Below, one piece after another: positions 1 to 11,049 of a DNA stretch of 64,000 bases. The stretch comes from Spatholobus suberectus (Eukaryota; Streptophyta; Magnoliopsida; Fabales; Fabaceae). The position numbers and the translations under genes are program-made. Numbering within the stretch: the first letter of the stretch is position 1; each line of letters opens with the position of its first letter. The notes beneath the pieces are model-generated. The model did no database searches. It saw nothing but the letters and a program-made list of their open reading frames with translations, and was not told the origin of the DNA. The DNA lies in NCBI GenBank assembly GCA_004329165.1, contig CM014737.1:7376479-7440478 (forward strand), in the 5' to 3' direction.

Positions 1-84
1 AGGAAAGGGGCATACCCTAGAAGGGTTTTTGGAAAGAAAGAGGGGAAGAGATGACAGTGACGGCAATGGAGGATGCTCTGACAT
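1..84 (-). CDS. Possible 5' end of a gene leaving the left edge
   Basis: A minus-strand ATG at position 84 opens a frame that stays open for 28 codons to the window edge. The visible peptide starts MSEHPPLPSLSSLPLF and is rich in Ser, Pro and Leu with few acidic residues, which would suit an organelle-targeting leader, but this is only inference. The start was chosen because it is the first ATG downstream of a good TATA box and two site II-type motifs on the same strand (positions 155-200). Untranslated leader length would be about 50 bases. No family can be named from so short a piece. The alternative is that this belongs to an LTR, since a decayed LTR lies to the right at about 540-965, although that one points the other way. 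Confidence 0.3.
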   Translation of the reverse strand, partial: MSEHPPLPSLSSLPLFLSKNPSRVCPFP

Positions 85-154
85 GGTGGAAGCAAGCAGC
101 GGGAAGGCAAAGGAAAACTAGGAGGAAAGAAAGCGCGAGAATTGCACAAAACAA

Positions 155-200
155 CCTCCTTTTTATAGAGGCTGGGGGCTAAGCAGCCCAAAGGCCCAAA
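155..200 (-). promoter_or_regulatory. TATA box with two upstream TGGGCY (site II) motifs
   Basis: Read on the minus strand, TGGGCC (193-198) and TGGGCT (about 186-190) lie 20-30 bases upstream of CTATAAAAAGG (159-169). Site II elements of the form TGGGCY next to a TATA box are known in plant promoters of ribosomal, mitochondrial and proliferation genes. A C-rich tract (about 205-222) precedes them. The arrangement supports leftward transcription into positions 1-135. Confidence 0.4.
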
Positions 201-539
201 CCCTCCCCCCCCCTCCCCCCACACCATCAGATTTTCGCACCACCGTCTACAACCAAGGGCTTAGATGATGTGATGTTTGGGGTTTCCAAAGCCATCATTA
301 GCCTACCCCATAACCGTCACCAGGCATTAAATGCATATGGGAACATGGACAATAGCTCCCAAAGCAAAGAGCAACCTTTTGGGTTTAGCACTTTAGTTCT
401 ATAGTGCCGAATTGACAAAAGCAGTAGAAAAGGCACAATTTAGGTCATCACAGCGGGGTGAGTTACACATGGGCCGAATTGTCATCCCAAACAAGGACCA
501 CACCTTTGTCATGGCCCGTTATGCCCGCCAAGGCATCCG

Positions 540-965
540 AGCAATACTTGGCACAGCCGGATGAATTGGGAACCTTTTCACTCGTGTCGAAGCTTGGGGG
601 GCTTACGTACCATCCAAATTTGACAGTTCGACATGAAGACTGAACTTCTTGTGGAAGTCCACCAAGTACAGCTCAGCCTAACTTAAATCAGGTACTTGGG
701 AAACTAGCGTAATAAGGGAAACTAGGAAATGAATCCCAAAGATAAGGATGAGAATATCTGGCAGTATTGGTAAGGGATATTTGACCATATATAGGAACCA
801 AGTGCACGCTTTCTAATGCTAATTAACTCATTATCCCTAAACCCTACGTGATCTAAGACCTCCCATGACTTGAGCGTTGGAGTGTCTTTGCAAGTACCCC
901 CAATTGGTGTGATCTTGGTGTAAGGAAGGAGACGTAACGCACAACAAAGAGAAAGAGGTTAAAGC
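540..965 (+). mobile_element. Decayed Tat-type gypsy LTR fragment
   Basis: The segment runs from 'gcttggggggcttacgta' through a TATA-like 'ccatatatagg' (about 790-800) to 'cttgagcgttggagtgtc' (872-889). That last string followed by 'tttgcaagtacc' is the usual R/U5 region of Tat-lineage gypsy LTRs in legumes, and related strings recur at 18,830-18,880 (plus) and 52,420-52,460 (minus). No matching internal region or second LTR is visible next to it, so it is a solo or truncated LTR. Left edge is uncertain. Confidence 0.5.
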
Positions 966-2471
966 TACAACGATTCTAGACAAGAAGAACATTTTGGAGA
1001 AGAAAGACCAATTTCGATAAGAACATTCAGTTTATTCATTAGCTTTAAGTTGCAAAATGAAGTAGCATGCAAGTGATTTAAGAAGTAAAAATAAAAACAC
1101 AAAACTCATATGCTTTCACAGTTTCACTCACCCACTCATAGAAATCATAATCAGTATCACATAGAAAAAGAATTAAAGGAGAAGAAAGTACCTTACATAC
1201 AAGTGAAGACTTTGCAATGAATCACAATTCCAATTTGCAAATCCACAGCATAAACAACAATATCCTTTCGACTACTATAAGGAGCAATGGATTGCAACCT
1301 TGCACTAATTGAGCACTTACTAAGAATAAATAGAATATCATGAAGATTCCGTGACCTAAGAACATGTCATGAATAACAAAGGAGCATAACCAAAACAAAT
1401 CAATGAACACCACTTCACCAAATCATGGAATCACTTGTTAAGAATAAACAACAGGGTTTTAACATGCACCCTAACACATTTTGAAGTGTGTTGAAAGGGT
1501 TAACCTATATTCCCCCTTTGGCCTTCCCGTTTGGTTTTTCTCTCAAAGGAGGGTTTTTCTCGTAAACACATTGCAATGCAAAGAAGCTTGAAATGTGGGG
1601 GTAACAAATGAAAATCCCCTTTTGGCAGAAAATTTTGCCTTACTATAAATCACAAATTATATAAATTGTAAATTGAAAGTATTAATAACACCAACCTTTG
1701 AGTCCTCCCTTGGATAAGAGAAGGAGCAATGGAGCTTCAAAGAGAGCAATAATTGGAGAATGAGAAAGAAGAACATGAGGGTTTGGAACAATTTTGGAGA
1801 ATGGGGTTGGGAATAAGGCAAAATATGATGTTTTGAGAAAAAGCGAGACGAGACGCGGGGTAAAAGAAAAAAACAAAACTTAAGATCGCATTGAATTTTT
1901 ATTTTTTTTTCTATTAGAACGGTTTAAAAATTTAATTTATGGGTTACTATAAACAACATTTCTATAATTTTTTCTAAAATCTACAAGCACAGTTTTTTTC
2001 ATATTTCATAACAACAATTTCAGAAAACGGTTTTAAATTGTTACTTATAAAATTATAAAATTTCCTTAATTAGCCACACCAACGATATAGAAAACCGTTC
2101 TATATTATGATCTAAGACAATGGTTTTGTTGCTATCGCCAGGATAGGTGTTGCTGTAGGTCAAAAATTGTGATTCTTATTGTTGTGCAACATGAGAAATA
2201 TGCAAATTATGTTAAAAATGTAGTATACAATGAAGTGTTTAATAAATTACTTCAATGAACTATAGTATTTGACATATTTTATTTTTTTAATCACAATCTC
2301 ATTAAAAAAAACTTTACAATTAATATGGTTAATCTTAATTAACAAAAAATACCCATATTATCTTTAAATTATTATTTACAATCAATTATTTATAATAAAT
2401 TATAAATTGATAAAAAAAAATCATTTTGAATATATTTCCTCATATTTAATTTATTTTTTTTTACATTCTAA
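966..2471. other. Intergenic, no gene recognised
   Basis: AT-rich DNA with only short, low-complexity open frames. Positions 1,905-2,165 contain repeated 'aaaaccgtt' and 'ggttttgttgct' strings that look like the subterminal part of a DNA transposon, but no terminus could be fixed. Nothing else supported. Confidence 0.4.
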
Positions 2472-3352
2472 TACTATAAGAAAAACACAAATTAGCATTA
2501 GTCAATTAGCATTGGCCTTGACACTAATGCTAAACCAACTCTAATATGTTTATTGTTATGTTTTATTATTTTTCTTCCTTTTTCAACTTGCATTGGCCAC
2601 GACTAATGCTAATTATTCATTTTCAGATTTTTTTAATTATTATTAGCATTGGCTAGGTTTTAATTTTAGCGCCAAAAAAAAATCCTCCCTCGCCTCCCTT
2701 TTCTGCTTTTAATTTCAAACCTCCTTATTATCTTCCTCTCACTCTATTCTCCTCTCCCCAACCTCTCATCTCCTCACTCTCTTCCTCTCCTCTATTTATA
2801 TTTTTATTTTTGTATTTTTATCTAATGCTTTCCTCGGTCTTTTTATAGGTTCAATAGTGAGTTTTGGTTGTAGATTGCAAGTTCGGTGGCAAAGGGGTGG
2901 TGAGTTCCAATAGCAATAGGGAAGGAGGTTCTTGTATTTTAAAAAAAAAAAATTAGTTCTTTTGGTTTGTGTTAATGCCAGGATGGAGCATAGACATAAA
3001 GGAAGGGAAAAGAAAAAAAAAAGGAAAGGGGTGTATTGTTGGAAACCACCTCCGACGATAAGAATGACAAAACTTGGTGGCGGAGAAAAAAGGGAAGCAA
3101 TCAAGAGAGAGAGTAAGAATGAGTGAAAGAAGGAAAAGAAAAAAAGAACGGGGCAAAGCCGCCATGAAGGCAGTGGAGACACACTGACACTATTAAAGGT
3201 CGGTCTCTGTTGATCAACGCAAACACACATCAGTGTCAACTTTGGTAGTAACGACATCTTGATTGTCATTTGACAAATTCTAAAATAGCTATTATTGTCG
3301 ACTTCCATGATTAGCATTTTGACAGATACTAATTAATAGTTTTCTTACGATA
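2472..3352. mobile_element. Small non-autonomous CACTA-like element
   Basis: The left end reads TACTATAAGAAAAAC, close to the plant CACTA terminus CACTACAAGAAAA, and the right end reads TTCTTACGATA, its approximate reverse complement. Both ends carry short subterminal TTAGCATT motifs (near 2,493-2,511, 2,640 and 3,311). Length is 881 bases and no transposase is present. The interior has a CT-rich stretch (2,690-2,790) and a purine-rich stretch (2,930-3,150) that look like a captured non-coding piece. The expected 3-bp target duplication is not exact. A related subterminal sequence ends at 36,153. Confidence 0.5.
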
Positions 3353-3734
3353 AAATAAACCCGTATAATGCACTAACGCTTTGTTTGGTAGCGCCGAAAT
3401 ATCGAAGAAGAGAAGAGAAGTGAGCGGAAGAGCAGAGAAGTATACGAACTTCTCTCGTTTGGTAGCGACGAAATATCGAAGAAATATTTGAAAAAAGTGT
3501 GGGACCCACATCTGAAAACTTCTTTGCAAAACTGCGAAGAAATGCGCGGAAATGAGTATTGTTGGTAAAAATAATCGATTATTTTTATTGATAATCGATT
3601 ATCACTGATACTAAAAAATAATTTTTATTTCAATAATTAATTACTTTTGTAACATAATCGATTATCACTTCTTCTTAATCGATTATCTCTTCTTCCATAA
3701 TCGAATATCTCCTCCCCTATTCGATTATCTAAAT

Positions 3735-3830
3735 CCTCCTTATTCGAATATGCCCCCCCCCCCCCCTCTCTCAAAATCCCATCCCCTGTTATTCGAATAT
3801 GCTCCCCCCCCCCTCTCTCAAAATCCCATC
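3735..3830. repeat. Tandem duplication with C-tracts
   Basis: Two adjacent units of about 45-48 bases share 'tattcgaatatg', a run of 11-14 C residues and 'ctctctcaaaatcccatc'. The two C runs differ in length. It lies inside the Tourist-like element, just left of a TAA/TAATAT microsatellite (3,831-3,900). Confidence 0.75.
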
Positions 3831-4079
3831 TTAATAATAATAATAATATTAATATTAATAATAAAAAATAAATATTATAATAACAATAAAAATAATATTA
3901 ATGATAAAATAAATAATAATAATTAAAATAATCTTAACTTACACTTTATTTTTTACCTATTTCTTTTCAACTAAACAACCTTAATTTCTACTCTATTTTT
4001 TACCTATTTCTCTTCTCTTCTCTTCTCTCTATTTTTTTCCTCTAAATGCCTCAAATTTTTTAATTTTATTTGTCTCCAA

Positions 4080-4258
4080 CAATGCTATATATTCAAATAT
4101 GGGTTTACCATATTCGAATATTTGGCCCCGATATATTCGAATATGGTTTACCATATTCGAATATATGGGGGCCATATATTCGAATATGGGTTTACCATAT
4201 TCGAATATATGGCCCCCATATATTCGAATATGATAAACTCATATTCGAATATATGTAG
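4080..4258. repeat. Array of TATTCGAATA palindromes
   Basis: Eight or so copies of a core ATATTCGAATAT, a perfect palindrome, are spaced about 20-25 bases apart with spacers GGGTTTACC or GGCCCCC. Neighbouring units are also inverted to each other, so larger foldbacks form. Further ATCGATTAT and TTCGAATAT palindromes occur at 3,570-3,800. All lie within the 3,377-4,505 element. Confidence 0.8.
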
Positions 4259-4539
4259 CATAATTATATTTCGACGTTTTTCTGTAAATAATTTAATTAA
4301 AAAAAACAAGGGTATAATTGTAATTTTATTTTTCATTCCAAATTCCCAAAAGTCAAAAAGCAAACTTCCACTCTATTTCTTCTCTACTTCTCTCCAACCA
4401 AACAACCTCTATTTCTACTCTATTTCTTACTTACTTCTCTTCTCTTCTCTTCTCTTCTACCTACTTCCTCTCCCTCTATTTCTCTCCTCTCTACCAAACA
4501 CAGCGTAAGTGTTACATCTAATAGGTATTTAAAGAAAAA

Positions 4540-5040
4540 GAAAAAGATATAAAACGGAGCATCGGTTAATTATACTTTGACTTTCACTTGTCTCTTTAAT
4601 AATTTTCATTATGAATTTTTTATAGTCATTCCAAAATAACTTTTATTTTTATTTTTCTTATGTCTAATGATTTAACATTTTGCATTGGACGTAAAAATAA
4701 AGTAAAAGTGATATTAACTAAGCATTCTTTTACAAAATTGTAATGTACTTTAAAGTAGTTATTATAAAAATCAATAATTTTACTGCACAAAACAATCTAT
4801 GATTAAATAATGACAGCTTAAATTTTTTTATACATTTAATTTGAATTATAAACTGGAACCGTCTGTAACTTGTTTTACCATATATATATATATAATATAT
4901 ATTCTTTTTTTGTGCATGTACCCAACATTAAAAAGGCTTTGAATGAGGAATGTTTGAAATGAGGTTCTCGCACTTACATAAACGGATACATTTTGAAGAC
5001 TGCTATTATGTACGTAATATAATTATATTCATTTCATTTT
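4540..5040. repeat. Segmental duplication block A, left part
   Basis: Diverged copy of 15,370-16,075. Matching landmarks include 'ttctcgcacttacataa' (near 4,965 and 15,995) and 'cacattttgaaga' (near 4,988 and 16,025), in the same order and spacing on the same strand. No gene is visible. Confidence 0.7.
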
Positions 5041-5048
5041 TATATATC

Positions 5049-5567
5049 TACTTTGGGAGACTCTTATTGAAACGTTAGAAAATATAAAGAAAAGAAAAAA
5101 AAAATGTAATGAACCTTTTCCATACATCTTTGGAGAAGTGCCATGAACTTTAAGTATAACTAAACCCTGAACTAAAGATTAGTCCCATAGTCAACTCGAA
5201 AGAACAAAGCTTGTGGGATATCTCAGGGGTTCAACCAATGAGCCAAAGACCTTAATTATAGTCATTATAAAATAAAATAAAATCTTTTCCATACATATTT
5301 ATTTACATATCTACTTTGGGAGACTCTTATTGAAACGTTAGAAAATATAAAGAAAAGAAAAAAAAATGTAATGAACCTTTTCCATACATCTTTGGAGAAG
5401 TGCCATGAACTTTAAGTATAACTAAACCCTGAACTAAGGATTAGTCCCATAGTCAACTCGAAAAGCTTGTGGGATATCTCAGGTGTTCAACCAATGAGCC
5501 AAAGACCTTAATTATAGTCATTATAAAATAAAATAAAATCTTTTCCATACATATTTATTTACATATC
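5049..5567. repeat. Two-unit tandem duplication of about 260 bp
   Basis: Unit 1 (5,049-5,311) and unit 2 (5,312-5,567) are almost identical, differing by a 7-base deletion near 'actcgaaagaacaaagc' and a few substitutions. High identity means a recent event. On the minus strand each unit contains 'ttggctcattggttgaac', which resembles a degenerate tRNA-derived (SINE) head; that reading is tentative. Confidence 0.85.
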
Positions 5568-6029
5568 TCACCAATGATTGTTCACACTTAAAAAAGAGAG
5601 TAAAGGTATATTACGAGTATATAAAAGTAATATAGAATCAAATATAATTAAATGATAAAAACTATTTAATCATACAAAAGCATATGCATATAACCTGTGT
5701 ACGAATTCACGTAGAATTTCTTTTATTTTTAGGTTTTTCTCCTTAATCAAGTCTTAAAAAAAAAATTTAATTTTCTTTTTTTATATTTCTTCACCATTTT
5801 TCTACTTATTTTCTCTCATCAAATAAAGTCTATAAGAAGACACACACTCGGTCCCACGCGCGTCAAAAAATCAAGTTGAAGCGACTGTTTTTGATGTTAC
5901 TACCATTTGTTTAACATAGCTTTGAAAAGCTTTTTAATTACTGAAGTCAAAGAGGGCGTCATCATGTCGTCCAAATAGCTTGCAATCTGAAATGATGAAG
6001 AAAGAAGTAGTTAAGAATTTTTATATGTT

Positions 6030-7310
6030 TTTGTTGTTTGGAATATTCAAGAAATGGATGAGAAAAAGTAATCACGTGTGATTCATCCTAAATCTTTTCA
6101 ATGCATAATTGTTAAGAAAGTGAGAGAAAATGATAGTAATATTTTTCCATTTTATTCTAGTTTATAAAAAATATATTTTTCATTTTTAGTTAAAAATAAT
6201 TTTCTAATTAGGAACATAAATGTATTAAAAGAAAATATCATTTTTCCATTTTTCATTAATAAATACCATACAACTGATGATATAAAGATTCCCAATATTT
6301 AGTTCGTGGAAATATAATAAGAAAATTTAAGATCAAATATTTGGATTTAAAGCTCTTCTGTTCTGTTTGCATTTTTAGTTAATATATTAAAAAATTAAGA
6401 TAAATAAATAAATTACAGAAAACTAACCTTCGAACAGAAAAGTTTTAGGGGTTATTTCAAACTTAAAAATTAAATTTCAGAGAAAAACCAAAAAGAATTA
6501 TACTATAAAAATATTCCTCACAAGAGTATACAATATACTGTGTATAACGCATTTCAAACAATTAAAGGAAGTTATTGTAAAAAAAAAATAGTTGTGAATT
6601 TCAAAGAAATTACATAGAGTATGAGTGTGATTTGCTTTACATTCTTTTATATATGTTCTGTTGATTGGAATAAATGGGTGAGAAAATTATTTGAGATTTA
6701 TCTTACACATTTTCTCTACATAGTAGCTAAAAAAATGAGAGAAAAGGAGAGTAATTTTTTTCTTTTTATCATTGTTTCTAAAATTATATTTTTCTTTTTT
6801 ATTTAAAAATAAATTTTTAATTAGGGACATAAATATCTTTATAAAAATATCACTTTTCTTTTCTTATTTTTTTCACATTTCTGTTATTCTAAACAATTTA
6901 AAAATATACTTATTTTCTCTTTATTTTCTTTTTACTCGTTCTTTTAAAGCTGGACTTGAAAGGAAGAAGAGTAAAGAAAATCTAAAAATTAATATACATA
7001 AAGTACATTTTTTTTCATTAATGAATTGTAGTTATCCTGTGCAAATATAATAAGAAAATATATGCTCAAAAATTTGGATTTAAAGCTCTTCTGTTTGCAT
7101 TTTTAGTTAATATATCTAAAAAATTTAAGAAAATAAACAATTTAAAGAAACTAAAACTTCAATGAAAAGTCTTTTTTTTTTTCACGACTTAAAAAATAAT
7201 GTCAGAAAACAGAAAAAATTATAGCATAATTTGTTTTAAAAAAAATATCCAAACACACCTTTAATCTTAAAGTATTTGAAAATCACATTTTGAGATTTTT
7301 CTAGGGGTTC
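6030..7310. repeat. Two diverged copies of a dispersed repeat
   Basis: Copy 1 (about 6,030-6,480) and copy 2 (about 6,640-7,230) share strings such as 'gcaaatataataagaaaa', 'ggatttaaagctcttctg' and 'gcatttttagttaatata'. A third copy lies inverted at 50,490-51,620; it matches through 7,310, including 'cctttaatcttaaa'. No protein is encoded. This is part of block A of the segmental duplication. Confidence 0.75.
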
Positions 7311-7462
7311 ACGATTACCAAATGTTAATATATATTTTCAGAATACTTCTAATGATGAACCATTAAACTAAATTTGAACTCTCATTTTGGGTCCGTGTGT
7401 ATCTATAATTAAACAACAAATCCACGTGACGTCGTTATATAAGAAAAAGAGCTCGTGCATAT

Positions 7463-7975
7463 TAGGGGTGTAAGTGGATTTGACCAAACCCACGAACCCG
7501 ACCTACTCGACTCAACCCAACTACATTTTAGCGGGTTGGGTCGGGTCATCGGGTTGGGTCGAGGTCAATTTTGACTGACCCGATTAAGTTTGGGTTGATG
7601 CATTCTCAACTCAACCCAACCTGATTTATTATTTTTTTAATAAAAAATTTAAAATATTATATTATTTACATATATTGTATTTTTTTTTAGTATTGAATTT
7701 GTGTTCTTAGACTTGTATTTTAAATTGAACATGTGTTGAATGAGTTCAATTAATTAAGTATATTTATTTTTCTTTTTTTGAATTTTTTCAAATATATAAA
7801 TTATAGTAATGTTTTATTTGACCAACTCGATAACCCGACCCGACCCAATTAAAGGTCGGGTTGGGTCGCTTTGAAAAAAAATACAAACCCAATCTAATCC
7901 AATCCGATTATTTTTAATTGGGTTATGTCTTCAGTACCCCTAAATCCAATCTAACCTGGGTCATTTATGCCCCTA
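7463..7975. mobile_element. Non-autonomous hAT element with perfect 8-bp target duplication
   Basis: The element starts TAGGGGTGTAAGTGG and ends GACCCAGG-type sequence closing with CCCCTA (inverted). The 8 bases GTGCATAT lie at 7,455-7,462 and again at 7,976-7,983, a perfect target duplication of the size made by hAT transposases. Length 513 bases. Subterminal zones are packed with GGGTTGGGTCGGG-type repeats on both strands (7,485-7,620 and 7,830-7,960), while the centre is AT-rich. There is no coding capacity, so it depends on an autonomous hAT elsewhere. Confidence 0.85.
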
Positions 7976-8219
7976 GTGCATATGATGCGACACTTTTGTG
8001 AAAATGTAGTTGACGTGACAATGTTTTTTTTTTATTTTTTATCAAACAACATATTATTCGTTAAATCAACTTGTTCATAACAAAAGTCAAAAGCACGCAC
8101 GCCTTCCATGGGCTGATGTGGACGCCCAGAACACAACCATTTTATTTTGGTAGATGAAAAAAATTAAAAGTCTCACTGAACGCAGAATCAGGCTCACCGA
8201 TTGAAAGATAGCATATTAT

Positions 8220-8900
8220 CAAATGTACTACTACTGGGCATAAAATTCCTAACATTAAATTGACAATGACAATAGAAATAATCTAATAATTATAGCAATA
8301 ATTTTTCCTACTTCTCACAGAAGGATCTAACATGTACTAGAAAATTATGGATTACTATAAGCTTATGGATATTCCAAAGCATAGAGAGCAAAACATTACT
8401 CTTTCTGTCTTAAAAAAAGTGTTATTCTATATTTTGATTGCATAAGATTAAAAAGTAAACATGTGGTTATTGCTTTTCGTTACCATCTCTCTTTTCTGCG
8501 TAACAATACATCATTCCAGATCCCAATAACTATTATAATAATAACATGTTGGGACACAGTATTAATCTAGGAAATGGAGTCAAAAGAAAAAAGATAGATT
8601 ACACCTTTATCAAGTTCTTCAGTACTACTGTTTCCGCATAAGCACAAGGTGGCGGCAAACAGAAGACGGTGTTGAAAACAGGCAGATCCAGGGTGCCATC
8701 ACTGCAACCGCCGGCCACCGCCATGAAGGGTGCCACCACTGCAACCGCCGGCCACCGCCATGAAATTCATCGGAGCCACCATCGCAGCGGCGGAGTGGTT
8801 CACGGTGGAGGAACATATGGAGTGGAGGACCCCTATGCGAGAGAAACCAGTATGAACACGTAGTATTGGCGACTTGAGTTTGCATTTTTAAGACAGCTGT
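8220..8900 (-). pseudogene. Block A copy of an unidentified multi-exon gene (truncated)
   Basis: Paralogous to the pseudogenes at 24,340-25,960 (minus) and 46,589-50,110 (plus). Read on the minus strand it keeps the exon beginning ATGGTGGCTCCGATG (about 8,785-8,799), a short LKNLIK exon (8,600-8,640) and the last exon (8,255-8,325) whose hydrophobic peptide resembles IIAIIIRLFL. The first exon is missing. A 37-base tandem duplication in the first remaining exon shifts its frame, so no product is expected. The protein family is not recognised: a small protein with a Ser/Ala-rich start and a hydrophobic C-terminal segment is all that can be seen. Confidence 0.5.
8692..8765. repeat. 37-bp GC-rich tandem duplication inside a pseudogene exon
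   Basis: The unit 'actgcaaccgccggccaccg' plus flanks occurs at 8,701 and again at 8,738, a period of 37. The paralogues at 25,4xx and 47,0xx have a single unit, so the duplication is specific to this copy. Because 37 is not a multiple of three it breaks the frame. Confidence 0.8.
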
Positions 8901-8939
8901 GTCATGTGCAAGTTGGCGCGCGAGATCACTTACCACACT

Positions 8940-9560
8940 TTTCTACGTGACACCGGATCAGTCACCGTTTATACGATTAATTTGATGTAATATTTGTAAT
9001 TTTGATATGGAATTGATAATATTAATTTTGTTGTATTATTTGTAAATATAATATTTTTAATTAAGATATTAGTATTTATACCAATATAATATAATTTGAT
9101 CATTTTTTATGCTTAAAATGCATCATTTTAACATAAAACCTAATTCTAACACATTTTAAACCATAATCTAATTAAAAAATAAAATTAATTATTTAAATAA
9201 ATAAAAAAGGTAGTTGGGAATAATTTTAAACCTTATCTAATAAATAAAAATGATGAGTAGATTGATAAATAATTTAAGGGATGAGCATTTTGATATAGGC
9301 TTAAAGCAACAAATATATTGAAAGCTAAAACTTAAAAGTGATTTTAGACTTTTATAAAGATCAAAAGAAAAAAATATATACATTATCTTCTAAATATTTT
9401 TCAACATTACCTAAAATCTTTTGAAAGTTTAACCTCTATTACATTATTTGTCTAAAAAGTTAAAGGTCATGGCACCCTAAAATACAATATCCAACCGTAA
9501 CAATTTTTTGTTCCACAAGTTAATACTTATAGTATCGAAAAATCTTTAAAATTTAATTCT
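8940..9560. other. AT-rich intergenic DNA, nothing recognised
   Basis: No open frame, repeat terminus or RNA gene could be supported here. Confidence 0.5.
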
Positions 9561-9564
9561 TCAA

Positions 9565-9772
9565 ATTATTATTATAATATCCAAAAATGTATGATTTCTT
9601 TGGATTAAAAGGATCAAGAGTCATTGTTTGTGTCAGTAGCTTGTGTCATTAAGTGAATGAATTTCAGGACATTTGATTTATTTGATTATTATTATAATAT
9701 CCAAAAATGTATGATTTCTTTTGATTAAAAGGATCAAGAGTCATTGTTTGTGTCAGTAGCTTGTGTCATTAG
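9565..9772. repeat. Two-unit tandem repeat, period 120
   Basis: About 88 bases beginning 'attattattataatatcc' and ending 'cagtagcttgtgtcatta' are repeated exactly 120 bases apart with one or two substitutions. The units are separated by 32 bases ('agtgaatgaatttcagg...'). Confidence 0.85.
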
Positions 9773-9829
9773 AAAGGCAGGGGTTCTGTTTCCAAATGAA
9801 ATAATTGTTGGCTGAATAATTATGAAGGT

Positions 9830-10150
9830 AATTTGCATCATAATTTATTTGACTATTATTAAAAATGGTAACTTGTATCGTATATTTTTTAAAATGTATC
9901 ATAATTAATTTGATTACTATAAAAAAGAAAAATTTGCATCATAATTATTTCGATTACTTTTAAAAATGGTAACTTATCACAATTAATTCAATTTCAATTA
10001 TAAAATAAAATTTGTATCATAATTAATTCGACTACTATTAAAAGGGTAAATTGGATCGTAATTAATTTAATTTTAATTAAAAATAGTAATTTATATCATA
10101 ATTAATTCAATTAATATTTAAAAGAATAAATTATATCATAACTAATATGT
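9830..10150. repeat. Degenerate AT-rich minisatellite, period about 55-60
   Basis: Six or so diverged units each contain 'atcataattaattyga' followed by 'ctattaaaaatggtaa'. Spacing is irregular and identity moderate, so the array is old. Confidence 0.6.
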
Positions 10151-11045
10151 TAATTAATTTTTTTCAATAAAAGTAACACAATAGAAAAGGTTTTTCTTTG
10201 TGTTAGGAAATGTGACCTCCATACACAACAAAAACACGTTTTTGTTGTATAAAATACATAACAAAAACATGTTTCTATTAAGAATATTTTCAAAAAAGAA
10301 AATAACTAAATAAAGTATGTTGTAAAATTAGCAAAAATTGAAGTGAGAATACCAGCCTCATCTGGAACCTCTCTATTTTTGGAGAAATGCTCATTTCTTT
10401 GGTTAGTGGGCCATGTCTGATCCTCTCAAGATCCTCTCCATTTGGGAGTAAAGCCTCCATTTTGGACAAATGGACATTTCTTTTGGGTAGTGGGCCACGT
10501 TGTGTTTTAACATGATACGAAGAGAGGGACAAAAAAAAATAAAAATTATTGATGGAAAGTTTGGTACATGAAGAATGTTCAGATGTTATCATTCTTTTTA
10601 TAACGCAATTTCATGCAAATATATTCATGCATTACACATGGCGTTAATATCACTTGCAAATGTGTTCATGGATTTTTTATTTTTATTTTTTTTATAATGA
10701 CGACAATGAGGATAGAATCTAAATATTCATACAAACTACCCAAACACATCACCATTAGATCAACTCTAGTGATTCAAATGTGTTCATGGAATAAACTAGC
10801 ATTATACATATAAACAAAACAAAACAAAAATTAAAAAATAAATGAAATCTAGTTTAGTTAAATAGAAAATTATTTTACTTATAATAAAAAAAAGTAAAAT
10901 ATAAAACATACATTCTCTATTTCAAAAAATTTTGATAACAAAATTTAATTGATAAAATATTATTTGAAAATGTTTAATAAATATATTATTATACATTGAA
11001 AAATTTTAAAATATCTTTTGATTAATTAACTAATTAAAAAGATTA
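10151..11045. other. Intergenic, short internal repeats only
   Basis: Positions 10,375-10,505 contain two related pieces around 'agtgggccatg' and 'agtgggccacg', and 'gtgttcatgga' recurs near 10,660 and 10,780. No gene or element end could be fixed. Confidence 0.4.
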
Positions 11046-11049
11046 ATTT

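Larger units (their letters stand above)
3377..4505. mobile_element. Tourist-like (PIF/Harbinger-type) element with TAA target duplication
   Basis: Termini CGCTTTGTTTGGTAG and CTACCAAACACAGCG form an inverted pair with one mismatch, and TAA lies immediately outside both ends (3,374-3,376 and 4,506-4,508). TWA duplications and a GTTTGGTA terminus fit the Tourist/PIF-Harbinger group. At 1,129 bases it is long for a MITE; the terminal motif is repeated inside near 3,458 and a related 'ccaaacaacct' string recurs near 3,970 and 4,395, so the element has probably grown by self-insertion or duplication. It carries no transposase. Confidence 0.65.

Noticed and set aside
1480..1580. Copia LTR fragment
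   Set aside because: 'gggtttttctcgtaaaca' resembles copia R/U5 sequence, but no border or second copy supports it.
10375..10510. Small MITE with 'gatcctctc' motifs
   Set aside because: Two internal similar pieces were seen but no inverted ends or target duplication.
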